A stretch of 35,495 bases of DNA from an uncultured Myxococcales bacterium (GTDB lineage: Bacteria; Myxococcota_A; Polyangia; Fen-1088), in contig CALAOV010000198.1 in NCBI GenBank assembly GCA_937889515.1, positions 1-35,495 of the forward strand. Direction: 5' to 3'. The notes under the pieces were generated by a model. That model did not search any database and had not been told where the DNA came from. It saw nothing but the letters and a program-made list of their open reading frames with translations. A program made the position numbers and the translations under genes. Below, piece by piece: positions 21,960-29,380 of the stretch; the first letter of the stretch is position 1; each line of letters starts with the position of its first letter.

Positions 21960-23078
21960 TTGAAGGTAGCTTCGCGCTTCCGGATACTGTTCCTGACTCT
22001 CCCCGCCCTGATCGGCGCCGGCTGCCGGCTCGATAAATCGGGCCTCTCGTCGATCGCCGGGCCGTCTGCCGGCGCGGGCGGCTCCGTGGTCGTCACGGGC
22101 GGCGGTGGAGACGGCACTGCCGGCGCCTCGGGCACCGCCGGTGCGGGTGCGGCCGGAGGTCTCGCCGAAACCTTCGACGCCGGCGGCGGCCTCACGGGTC
22201 TGGCGGGCGGGGCCGGCGATGGCTCGGGCGGGGGTCCGTCGGGCGCCGGTGGTACCATCGGCACCGCTGGCACGGCTGGCGCTACGGGCACCGCCGGTAC
22301 CGTTGGTACCACGGGCACGGCCGGTACCGGCGGCCCGGGCGGCAGAGGCTTCACGGGCGTCGGCGGCCTGGGCGGGGGAGCTGCCGGCGGCAAGGGCGGC
22401 ATGGCCGGGGCTTCGGTCGGAACGGGCGGGCATGGCGTCGACGCCGGTTCGGCGGGAACGTGCGGGCCACCGGATGCCGGAGGCGCCTGCCTGGCCTGCG
22501 TGACCGCCGGAGGCGCCTGCGACAGCGGCGTCTGCGTCTTCACCTGCGGCTCGGGCTGTTCGCCCTGCAAGGGCGCCATCACCTGCCCGCTGGGCATCGC
22601 CTGCAAGATCGATTGCCCGGCCGGGGGATGCGGCAGCCCGATCGACTGCCGCGGCGCCACCAACTGCACCATCACCTGCGCCGACAACGCCTGCGGGGGC
22701 GGGATTCAATGCGGCGGGACGACCTGCAACGTCACCTGTAGCGGCACCAACTCCTGCGGCGCCGGCGTCTCGGGGTCGGGCTCGATGAACACCATCACGT
22801 GCACCGGCATGGGCTCCTGTCACGGTCCGATGACCTGCGGCGGCAACAGCTGCGACACCGAGTGCACGGGTCCCTCGACCTGCGCGTCCGGCGTGACCAG
22901 CTCGGCGGGGAGCAACCGCATCTCCTGCCATGGCGCCAACGCCTGCGGGGCCGCGGTCCGCTGCAGCGGCAACGTCTGCACGACCGACTGCTCCGGCACC
23001 CACGCCTGCACCAACGGCTACTGTTGCTTCGCCGCCAGCTGCCAGACCACGCCGGCCAACGAGCCGGCCTGCCGCTAA
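21960..23078 (+). CDS. Lipoprotein with Gly-rich linker and Cys-rich repeat domain
   Basis: A 372-aa protein, unrecognised. The start is TTG 21960, supported by AAAGGAG six bases upstream; no ATG fits. The N-terminus KVASRFRILFLTLPALIGAGC has a lipobox with Cys22. Residues about 37-165 are a Gly/Ala/Thr low-complexity stalk, including nine GTx tripeptides in a row. Residues about 168-372 are a Cys-rich domain built of short repeats of form x-C-x-G-x-x-x-C, such as VTCSGTNSC, ITCTGMGSC, ISCHGANAC and TDCSGTHAC, about 20 residues apart and alternating with CGGxxC elements. The regular spacing suggests a disulphide-stapled, possibly beta-helical, surface domain on a flexible stalk. It follows the CxxCH gene by 48 bases on the same strand, perhaps in one transcript. 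Confidence 0.8.
   Translation: MKVASRFRILFLTLPALIGAGCRLDKSGLSSIAGPSAGAGGSVVVTGGGGDGTAGASGTAGAGAAGGLAETFDAGGGLTGLAGGAGDGSGGGPSGAGGTIGTAGTAGATGTAGTVGTTGTAGTGGPGGRGFTGVGGLGGGAAGGKGGMAGASVGTGGHGVDAGSAGTCGPPDAGGACLACVTAGGACDSGVCVFTCGSGCSPCKGAITCPLGIACKIDCPAGGCGSPIDCRGATNCTITCADNACGGGIQCGGTTCNVTCSGTNSCGAGVSGSGSMNTITCTGMGSCHGPMTCGGNSCDTECTGPSTCASGVTSSAGSNRISCHGANACGAAVRCSGNVCTTDCSGTHACTNGYCCFAASCQTTPANEPACR
22251..22331 (+). repeat. Nine tandem 9-bp repeats coding Gly-Thr-x
   Basis: Nine consecutive imperfect 9-mers of form GGYACCGNN encode GTI, GTA, GTA, GAT, GTA, GTV, GTT, GTA and GTG inside the stalk of the Cys-repeat lipoprotein. They are in frame, so changes in copy number would lengthen or shorten the stalk without breaking the gene. 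Confidence 0.85.
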
Positions 23079-23080
23079 AG

Positions 23081-23557
23081 TCAGTTGCCCGCGTCGGGGG
23101 CGGAAAAATTGATGCAGGCGCCGCCCGGCAGGCAGATATTCGGGCTGCAGTAGTACGCGATGTTCATGTAGTTGCAGCAGGTGGCGTTCGCGCCGCAGGC
23201 GGGTTGCACCTGGTTGCAGGGATCCGGGTTGGTGGTGCTGGTGTTGAGCCCAGCCCGGGTACAGATGCAGGGGACGCCGACCAGCGTCACGCCGTCGATG
23301 GTGTCGCAGGCGCACACCAGGTTGCTTCCGACGGCGCCGCACTGGTTGCCGCCGCGCGTGCAGTGGGCGCCGACGCCGATGGCGTTTCCGGCGTCGGGCG
23401 GGCAGCCCACCGGGAGATCGAGCGCCAGGTCGTACACCACGCCGTCCGTCGACGCGTCGGGACGCGACCCGCCGCCGGACGAACAGGCGCCGCCGAGGGC
23501 CATCAGCAGAACCAGACCAATCCAAGAAAGGCTTATAGAAAGGCTCGTAAAACGCAT
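23081..23557 (-). CDS. Small Cys-rich predicted lipoprotein
   Basis: A 158-aa protein, unrecognised. From ATG 23557: MRFTSLSISLSWIGLVLLMALGGAC, a signal peptide with likely lipidated Cys25, then SSGGGSRPDAS, a typical exposed linker. The mature part has about 16 Cys residues in a pattern such as HCTRGGNQC, CACDTIDG, CICTRAGL, CCNYMNIAYYC and ICLPGGAC, suggesting a compact disulphide-rich fold of EGF-like or knottin size. It ends two bases from the stop of the convergent Cys-repeat lipoprotein. It lies 26 bases downstream of the beta-barrel gene on the same strand and may share its transcript. An upstream in-frame extension lacks protein character. Confidence 0.7.
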   Translation of the reverse strand: MRFTSLSISLSWIGLVLLMALGGACSSGGGSRPDASTDGVVYDLALDLPVGCPPDAGNAIGVGAHCTRGGNQCGAVGSNLVCACDTIDGVTLVGVPCICTRAGLNTSTTNPDPCNQVQPACGANATCCNYMNIAYYCSPNICLPGGACINFSAPDAGN

Positions 23558-23583
23558 ACCCACAGGGTACCGCTTTCCACGCG

Positions 23584-24642
23584 TCAGTTGAAAGCCCAAC
23601 CCACGCGCAGTGTGTAAGAGCTGGTCCCGATGTAGTCGAGGACGCCGAAGGCGTTCGTTCCACGCCCCCCCAGGCCGATGCGCGCGATGAGGTCGATCCG
23701 GATCGGGTCCAGATGGATCTGGATCGCCGGCGCCACCCAGTACGAACGGACGTCGTTGATGGGGAACTGCGGGTCGTTGACGGTGTTCACCTGGATGTCG
23801 GTACCGAGCTCGACCGAAGCGCCCAGCAGGTCGAATGGCGCATAGCCGACGGCGACGTGCGAATCCCAGAACACGACGTTGGGGACGACCACCTCCATGC
23901 CGAGAAACTGGCCGTTCGGTCCGGTCAGGACCAGGAGACCTTCGTTGACGACGAAGGTGAACCGGCCGAGCGCCCCACCCAGGATGGCTGTCGGCTCGAT
24001 GTGAAAATAATAGGGGAAGACGTAGGAGACCATCGAGCCGTCGGTGGGCAGGAAGAAATCGAAGCGCGTGGTGTGGGTGGCGAGCCGGCCACGGAGACCG
24101 AAGCCGCAAACCAGCGCCTGGCCGGCCAGCGGAACGGTCCAGATCGCGCCCAGGCGCACGTCGCCGAAAGAGAGCCCCGTCTGACGCTCGGGATCGGGCA
24201 CCCCGCCGGGCACCGCGGTCACGTCCAGCGAGGTGACCTGTAGGAACGGGATCTCCGCCTCGAACGCGAAGCGGTGCCAGCGCTTCACCCCTCCCAGCGC
24301 AAAGCGGAAGTTGGTCCCGCTTCCGGCGATGTAGGGGAGCGCCGACAGGTCCTTGCTCTGCGCGAAGGCGACATCGAAGTAGAGCCGCGTCGGCGATTCC
24401 GGCAGGCGCAGCGCCGGCCCATCGACGGGCGGGGGATAGTAGGTCGACAGGACCGACGTGTCGGGCGGTGGCCGGGCGCCGGGGGGCGGTTCGGCCAGCT
24501 GGGCGTCGACGGCCGCCTGCACGGGCTCGGCCGACTGCGCAGGCTCGACCGACGGCGCGTCATCGTCAGCCGCGCGCACCGACGGGGTACGCGCGGCGAA
24601 CAGAGTCAGAAGCAACGCGGCGGAGACCTTGGTCGGCGTCAA
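23584..24642 (-). CDS. Predicted outer-membrane beta-barrel protein (transporter- or porin-like)
   Basis: A 352-aa exported protein. The start is TTG 24642, just after GAGGA (spacing short, about 3 nt); the peptide LTPTKVSAALLLTLFAARTPSVRA is a good signal sequence cleaved before ADDDAP. A Pro/Ala/Glu-rich spacer (about 25-75) precedes about 270 residues of alternating amphipathic strands with many aromatic ends (RLYFDVAFAQS, FRFALGGVKRW, FEAEIPFLQV, VAVGYAPFDLLGASVELG). It ends LRVGWAFN, close to the aromatic C-terminal signal of outer-membrane barrels. No specific family was recognised; it is not a classical trimeric porin by eye. It lies 28 bases downstream of the DUF1993 gene. Confidence 0.75.
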   Translation of the reverse strand: MTPTKVSAALLLTLFAARTPSVRAADDDAPSVEPAQSAEPVQAAVDAQLAEPPPGARPPPDTSVLSTYYPPPVDGPALRLPESPTRLYFDVAFAQSKDLSALPYIAGSGTNFRFALGGVKRWHRFAFEAEIPFLQVTSLDVTAVPGGVPDPERQTGLSFGDVRLGAIWTVPLAGQALVCGFGLRGRLATHTTRFDFFLPTDGSMVSYVFPYYFHIEPTAILGGALGRFTFVVNEGLLVLTGPNGQFLGMEVVVPNVVFWDSHVAVGYAPFDLLGASVELGTDIQVNTVNDPQFPINDVRSYWVAPAIQIHLDPIRIDLIARIGLGGRGTNAFGVLDYIGTSSYTLRVGWAFN

Positions 24643-24670
24643 AGGTCCTCGTTGGTGTTCGGGCGGGCGG

Positions 24671-25189
24671 TCAGGCGTCGACGTATTCCAGCTGGCCCAG
24701 GTAGTCGCCCTTGCCGATCTCGACGCCACCGTGGCGCAGGAGGTCGTAGGCCGTGACGACGTGGAAATAGAAGTTCGGGATCTGGCGGCCGAATAGATAC
24801 TCGTTCGCGCGCAGCGACTTGCTCGGCCGGGTCGCGGAGCCCGGGAGCTTGACCACCGTGTCGGGCGTGGTGCGCTCGAAATCCTTGGCCGACAGCGTCT
24901 CGAGGTACCCCAGGCACTTGCCGATGCGGCCGCGCAGCTCGGCGACCGTCGTCTCGTTGTCCTCGTGCTTGGGGGCGTCCTTGCCCGACAGCAGCGCGCC
25001 GGCCGCCTTGGCCGTGTCACAGGCGATGCGAACCTGAACCGCGAACGGCAGCATGTCCGGGTAGAGCCGCGCCGTGAGGAAGTTGTTCACGTCGAATTTG
25101 CGCGCCTCGGCCTGCGCCTCGGCCTTGCCGAGGACGGTATCGAGGTTCTTGAGCGAGCGCATGAACTGGCGAATGGTCAGATAGTACAT
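24671..25189 (-). CDS. DUF1993 family protein
   Basis: A 172-aa cytoplasmic protein matching my memory of DUF1993 along its whole length: MYYLTIRQFMRSLKNLDTVLGKAEA at the start, ARLYPDMLPFAVQVRIACDTAKAA, GKDAPKHEDNETTVAELR, and the C-terminal IPNFYFHVVTAYDLLRHGGVEIGKGDYLG. The family is alpha-helical and DinB-like; its function is unknown, and the conserved His in NFYFHV and acidic residues could bind metal. ATG 25189 has AGGAG six bases upstream, which decides it over a longer reading frame. It is the first gene of a possible three-gene minus-strand operon and is divergent from the MYXO-CTERM protein gene across a 141-base gap containing a direct repeat of GCAACCGG. Confidence 0.9.
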   Translation of the reverse strand: MYYLTIRQFMRSLKNLDTVLGKAEAQAEARKFDVNNFLTARLYPDMLPFAVQVRIACDTAKAAGALLSGKDAPKHEDNETTVAELRGRIGKCLGYLETLSAKDFERTTPDTVVKLPGSATRPSKSLRANEYLFGRQIPNFYFHVVTAYDLLRHGGVEIGKGDYLGQLEYVDA

Positions 25190-25330
25190 TTCTGTCTCCT
25201 GTCGGTGGGCCCAGGATCTACCCGAAGGAGATCGGGGGAGCAACCGGGGGGCAACCGGTGGTGTTGGCAGTCGCACCTCGCGCCAAGATTGAAATTCCCC
25301 CCAGACCGAAAATGGCGCAAAATCAGGGGC

Positions 25331-27127
25331 ATGAAGCAGCACCTTAGCTTGACTCCTGCCCTGGATCTCTTGCTCCTCGCTTCAGGTCTTCTGCTGGTCT
25401 CGCCCCGCCCGGCTGCGGCGACGGTATCGGAGCCCGACGGGACACCGCTGCCACAACCGGCGAACCCGAGCGAGGTCTCTTGCTGTGTGACGGGTCGCGG
25501 ATTCCCCGCCGACGCCGATACGCTCGCCGGCCTCTTCATGTACCGGGGCGACACCATCGATCCGGTGGCGGACGCGCACCAGACGCCCGGCACGTTTTCG
25601 CCGCAGTGCGGATTTACCGGCCAGATCGTGCTCAAGGGGGGCGATTGCATGAACGCTCTCGGCTGGTACAACGCGACCACGCCCGCGACGGCGCCGCCGG
25701 CGGGCCAGATTTACCAACTCGTTCCTTCCAATCTCCAGCTCCCGCCCCCGATGGGATTGATGTGTCAGGAAAACGGATTCTGCCCCCTGGCCACGCACAC
25801 CACGACCCAGGTTGGCCAACACACCTGGACGGACGTCACCTACTCCGCGGACGCCATCCGGAGTAATCCCAACTACAAGGGGGGGCAGGTCGGGTTCGCG
25901 CTGATGGCGGGCACAGGGAAGTGCAACCAGACCAAGTATTCGCAGGCCGAGCTCAACGTCATCTCGACTCAATACGGCGTCCCGTGGGTCACGACGTTGA
26001 TCTATCAATCGACCGCCGACCCGAGCGCCTACTACATCGCCTTTGAAGACCTTCCGATGCTGCCGTCGGACTGGAAGCAGACCGGGACCGGAGGGGGTTG
26101 CGACGGCGACTTCAACGACTTCGTCTTCTACGTGACCGGTCTCGATTGCGAGGGCGGGGGCCTGCCTTGCACCGTGCCGGCGGCGCAGGGGATCTGCGAG
26201 GAGGGAACCACCCAGTGCTCGAACGGCGGCATGACCATCAACTGCGTGTCGAACACGCCGGCCAGGACCGAGGTCTGCAACGGGCTCGACGACGACTGTG
26301 ACGGCACGATCGACAACCCCGAGGCGCCCAACCTCTGTCCGCTGGCGGGCGAGATCTGCAGCCAGGGTGTCTGTGTCTTCGCCTGCGACACCAGCGAGTT
26401 TCCCTGCAACATACCGACGGTCTGTGACAGCGCCGATCAGCTGTGCAAGGAGCGCGCGTGCCTCGGCGTCACTTGCGGCTCGGGGCAAGTCTGTCACGGC
26501 GGCCTGTGCATCGGTGGCTGCGAGGGCGTCACCTGTCCGCCCGACCAGGTCTGTCGCATCGGGAACTGCGTCGACCCTTGTTCGGGTATTACCTGCGACT
26601 CGGGTCAGGTTTGCGAGAATGGCGCTTGTGTCTCGCCCTGTTCATGCCGGGCTTGCGCGACGGGCAAGGTCTGCACCAAGGCAGGCAATTGCGTCGACCA
26701 GGGTTGCGACACACAGGCCTGCAATCCACCGGCCACGGTGTGCGTGAAGGGCGCCTGTCAGGACGGCTGCCAGGGCGTCGTCTGCCCGACAGGGCAGACC
26801 TGCTCGGGCGGGATCTGTTCCGTACCCGACGGTGGCGTCGGTGGCGCCCCGCAGCCCGATGCCGGCGCGCCGATCACGGGCGGCGCGGGGACCACGGGGA
26901 CTGGCACAGGAACGGGCGGTAGCTCGACGACCGGGACCGCCGGGAACAAGGGCAGCGGCGGCGCGGGTGCGACTACCGGCGGCCACGAAGGGGGCGTCAC
27001 CGCCTGCAGCTGCGATTCGGCGGAAGGGCCGGGCCCGGGTGGGCTCGCGCTGATCTTCGGCGTGCTCATCCTCGCATCGCTACGCCGGCGCGCCACTCCC
27101 GCGGCAGCTCGCGCCCGTCGCCGCTAG
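25331..27127 (+). CDS. Secreted DUF4114/MopE-motif protein with MYXO-CTERM tail
   Basis: A 598-aa surface protein. Order: signal peptide (about 1-30, SGLLLVSPRPAAA); a DUF4114-like domain (about 45-265) ending in the acidic signature GDFNDFVFYVTG; the MopE-type motif CNGLDDDCDGTIDN (about 315), a likely Ca2+/metal site; about six Cys-rich repeats of form GVTCxxGQVCxxGxC (GVTCGSGQVCHGGLC, GVTCPPDQVCRIGNC, GITCDSGQVCENGAC); a Gly/Thr linker (about 505-555); and CSCDSAEGPGPGG, a hydrophobic helix ALIFGVLILASL and RRR. That tail is the MYXO-CTERM sorting signal, with its key Cys, processed by a myxosortase-type protease. So it is probably anchored at or released from the cell surface. ATG 25331 lacks a well-spaced ribosome-binding site. 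A strong terminator follows. Confidence 0.9.
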   Translation: MKQHLSLTPALDLLLLASGLLLVSPRPAAATVSEPDGTPLPQPANPSEVSCCVTGRGFPADADTLAGLFMYRGDTIDPVADAHQTPGTFSPQCGFTGQIVLKGGDCMNALGWYNATTPATAPPAGQIYQLVPSNLQLPPPMGLMCQENGFCPLATHTTTQVGQHTWTDVTYSADAIRSNPNYKGGQVGFALMAGTGKCNQTKYSQAELNVISTQYGVPWVTTLIYQSTADPSAYYIAFEDLPMLPSDWKQTGTGGGCDGDFNDFVFYVTGLDCEGGGLPCTVPAAQGICEEGTTQCSNGGMTINCVSNTPARTEVCNGLDDDCDGTIDNPEAPNLCPLAGEICSQGVCVFACDTSEFPCNIPTVCDSADQLCKERACLGVTCGSGQVCHGGLCIGGCEGVTCPPDQVCRIGNCVDPCSGITCDSGQVCENGACVSPCSCRACATGKVCTKAGNCVDQGCDTQACNPPATVCVKGACQDGCQGVVCPTGQTCSGGICSVPDGGVGGAPQPDAGAPITGGAGTTGTGTGTGGSSTTGTAGNKGSGGAGATTGGHEGGVTACSCDSAEGPGPGGLALIFGVLILASLRRRATPAAARARRR

Positions 27128-27149
27128 ACGGCGGCAGTCGCGAACGGGC

Positions 27150-27180
27150 CACGCGAGCCTTTCGAGGGCTCGCGTGTTTT
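27150..27180 (+). terminator. Rho-independent terminator of the MYXO-CTERM protein gene
   Basis: CACGCGAGCC and GGCTCGCGTG form a 10-bp perfect stem with a 7-nt loop, followed at once by TTTT. It begins 22 bases after the stop codon and is the clearest intrinsic terminator in the window. Confidence 0.88.
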
Positions 27181-27205
27181 CGCGGTCACGCGTGTGTTTC
27201 GTCGG

Positions 27206-27682
27206 TCAATAAACCGGCGGGGCCCAATAGCCCGCCTGCCAGACCCAGGTGTAGCCGTTCCAGACCCACTGGGGCGCCATCCAAAGCGCGCCCGCATAGG
27301 GCGGGTAAGCCCAAGCGCCGCCGATCCAGACGCGCGCGCCCCCGCGGAAGCCCCAGTATCCGGGCGCCCAGGCGCGCGCGAGTGGCCGCGCGCCGATCGC
27401 CCCTACGCCGCGAAAGCCCGGTCCACCACGGAAGCCCGGCTCTCCGCGGAAGCCCGGTGCCGCGCGGAAACCCGGCCCTCCGCGGAAACCTGGTCCCGCG
27501 CGGAACCCGACTGCCGGCGCGGCGTGGAAGCCGCCACCGCCGTGGAATCCACCGCCGCCGTGAAAGCCGCCACCGCCGCCGTGGAAGCCGCCACCGCCGT
27601 GGAAGCCGCCACCACGGGCGAAAGCGGCCGCAGGTGCGGTCAGCAACGCCAGACCCAGCACAGCCATCAGTATCCGTCTCAT
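27206..27682 (-). CDS. Secreted Gly-His/Gly-Phe-Arg repeat protein with WxxGxW tail
   Basis: A 158-aa exported protein. Start ATG 27682 has GGAGGA 8 nt upstream. Signal peptide: MRRILMAVLGLALLTAPAAAFA. Next come five GGGGFH-type repeats (about 24-53), then about seven copies of a GFRxxPGFR-type repeat (about 58-92), and a Trp/Tyr/Pro-rich C-terminus with APGYWGFRGG and WVWQAGYWAPPVY. The last matches the WxxGxW/YxWxxGYW repeat seen in many proteobacterial envelope proteins. Function is unknown; the His in each Gly repeat could bind metal. Divergent from the HTTM pair. Confidence 0.8.
   Translation of the reverse strand: MRRILMAVLGLALLTAPAAAFARGGGFHGGGGFHGGGGGFHGGGGFHGGGGFHAAPAVGFRAGPGFRGGPGFRAAPGFRGEPGFRGGPGFRGVGAIGARPLARAWAPGYWGFRGGARVWIGGAWAYPPYAGALWMAPQWVWNGYTWVWQAGYWAPPVY
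27403..27615 (-). repeat. Tandem coding repeats in the Gly-His/Gly-Phe-Arg protein
   Basis: Two adjacent repeat arrays: a GGTGGC-GGCTTCCAC type unit (about 15-18 bp, encoding GGGGFH), and an 18-bp-class unit CCGGGCTTCCGCG encoding PGFRGG or PGFRAA. They are in frame, so slippage would change protein length rather than disrupt it. Confidence 0.7.
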
Positions 27683-27826
27683 GACTCGTATCCTCCGATC
27701 TTCAGATGAATGACCCGCGAGCCTGGTCGCACGTAAGTGGGGACGCTCACGCCGCGATCGGCCAGCCTCCTGCGGCGAACGACCTAGCTCTTGGACGCCG
27801 CGCGCCAACTCTTGTTAGATCCCCCC

Positions 27827-28468
27827 ATGGCGCCCCCGAAGTCCGACGTACCCAAGCCCAGCCCGGGCAAGGGCGAGCCCGCGAAGCTCGACGGCGTCGC
27901 GTTGGCTCAGCCATGGGCGCCCCGCCGGCTGCGACAGGTGGCGGCGGTGCTGGGCGGGCTCTACGTCTTCGCCGTGTGGCTGGACGCCGCCGGCAACGGG
28001 GCTGCGGACAAGGTGTTGCCGCTGCCGGTTCGTTTCTTCGTGCAAGAGGCCGCCCTGTTTCCGCACGCGGCGCGGGACGTGATCGAGTGGCGGGCCGAGG
28101 CCTGGTTCTGCGATGCGGGGCGTTTCGAGGAGCTGGACGTGCGCCCGTACTTTCCCATCCGGCGCGACGACAAGGAGAGCCGTTTCTATCGGGCGATGTT
28201 CTTCCACCTGCACCAGCGGCGCGTGCTGGCCGAGCTGGACCGGTTCATCGCGCGCGAGCAGAACCGCACCCACCCCGAAGCACGCATCGGCGGCGTGATG
28301 CTGCTCAGCCTGCGCATCCCGATCCCACCCCCGGGGACGCCCGAGGCCCGCTATCAGCGGCTGCCGCTGGCGGAATACCCGACCAGCATCGAGCGCCACT
28401 ACTGGTTCGTGACCGACAAGGCCGAGCGCGAGCAGCGGTGCGCCGAGCTGCAGGGGGAGGGCCCGTGA
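27827..28468 (+). CDS. Single-pass membrane protein paired with HTTM protein
   Basis: A 213-aa protein I do not recognise. After a Pro/Lys-rich cytoplasmic N-terminus there is one membrane helix (about 37-55, LRQVAAVLGGLYVFAVWLDAAG), then a soluble domain with conserved-looking aromatic and acidic residues (EWRAEAWFCDAGRFEELDVR, then YPTSIERHYWFVTDK). The domain should face the periplasm. Its stop overlaps the start of the next gene by 4 bases (GTGA), so the two are translated together and probably form a complex. ATG 27827 is preferred; TTG 27791 would add 12 residues. No Shine-Dalgarno is visible. Confidence 0.7.
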   Translation: MAPPKSDVPKPSPGKGEPAKLDGVALAQPWAPRRLRQVAAVLGGLYVFAVWLDAAGNGAADKVLPLPVRFFVQEAALFPHAARDVIEWRAEAWFCDAGRFEELDVRPYFPIRRDDKESRFYRAMFFHLHQRRVLAELDRFIAREQNRTHPEARIGGVMLLSLRIPIPPPGTPEARYQRLPLAEYPTSIERHYWFVTDKAEREQRCAELQGEGP

Positions 28469-29373
28469 GGCGTCCCCCGCGGTCCTTGACGCCGCTCGAT
28501 CGGGTGCGGGCCTGGCTGGAGGCGCCGCAGCCAATCGAACGGCTCGAGCTCATCCGGATCGTGGCGCCGCTGGTGCTGCTGGCGTTCTTGTCGTCGCGCC
28601 TCATTCACGCCGATCACTGGCTGAGCCCGATCGGGTTCCGGGTCCCCTACCTGGGCGGCAGCGACTGGCGGCAGCCGCTCTATTTGCCGCCGGTGTCGCC
28701 GGGCGTCGCCTGGACCATCGCGCTGCTCACGACACTGGCGGGACTCTGTCTGTCGGCGGGCCTCCTCACCCGCGTCGCCGCGGGCGCGTTTGCGATCTTG
28801 CTGGCCTACCTGGCGCTGGCGGACCGTCTGGAGGCGTTCACGGTCAGCAAGCTGGGCCCGATGATCGCGCTCGCGCTCTGGCTCTCCCCCTGCGGCGCCC
28901 GCTACGGTGTCGATGCCTGGCGCCGGCGGCGCCGGCACCCGGAAGCGCCGCTTCCGACCCACGTCCCGGGCGGCGTCATCCGCTATTTTCAGATCTTCCT
29001 GGCGGCGATGTACTCGGGCGCCGGGATCGCCAAGCTGCGTGGCGACTGGCTGTCCGGCGACGTTCTGTGGAGCCATCTGCACGACAACTATCAGACCGCG
29101 ATCTCGTGGTTCCTGGTCCGCTCGGTTCCCGGTTGGGCCTGGCAGGCCCTGCAATATCTGTCGCTCACCTTCGAGGTGGCCGCGCCGCTCTGGTTCGTGC
29201 TGCCGTGGACGCGCCGTCCGGCCGTGGTGGTCGCGCTCTCGATGCACGCGATGATCGGGCTCATGTTCGGGCCGGTGATCTGGTTCGCGCTGCTCATGAG
29301 CACGCTGCTGGTCGGTTGCTACGCGCCCGAGCGCTGGTTGCTGCGGGTTTTTCGGCGCGGCGCCCCGGTCTGA
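28465..29373 (+). CDS. HTTM / vitamin K-dependent gamma-carboxylase-like membrane protein
   Basis: A 302-aa polytopic membrane protein. The core (about 22-290) has about six to seven helices and resembles the HTTM domain, the bacterial relative of vertebrate gamma-glutamyl carboxylase: RIVAPLVLLAFLSSRLIH at the start, a DRLEAFTVSKLGPMIALALWLSPCG segment, and the family-typical YFQIFLAAMYSGAGIAKLRGDWLSGDVLW, then LSLTFEVAAPLWFVLPWTRR. In the family the reaction is known only for the animal enzyme; bacterial members are uncharacterised. The start is GTG 28465, overlapping the upstream stop, with GGGAGGG 4 nt before it. Convergent with the czcA-like gene, leaving 7 bases between stops. Confidence 0.85.
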   Translation: MRRPPRSLTPLDRVRAWLEAPQPIERLELIRIVAPLVLLAFLSSRLIHADHWLSPIGFRVPYLGGSDWRQPLYLPPVSPGVAWTIALLTTLAGLCLSAGLLTRVAAGAFAILLAYLALADRLEAFTVSKLGPMIALALWLSPCGARYGVDAWRRRRRHPEAPLPTHVPGGVIRYFQIFLAAMYSGAGIAKLRGDWLSGDVLWSHLHDNYQTAISWFLVRSVPGWAWQALQYLSLTFEVAAPLWFVLPWTRRPAVVVALSMHAMIGLMFGPVIWFALLMSTLLVGCYAPERWLLRVFRRGAPV

Positions 29374-29380
29374 ACGCCGG

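Noticed and set aside
21945-23663. A 572-codon minus-strand frame opposite the Cys-repeat lipoprotein
   Set aside because: It mirrors the Gly/Ala low-complexity stalk and has no independent support.
27403-27615. Possible CRISPR-like array because of regular repeats
   Set aside because: The repeats are contiguous, in frame and encode Gly-Phe-His/Arg units; there are no unique spacers and no cas genes.
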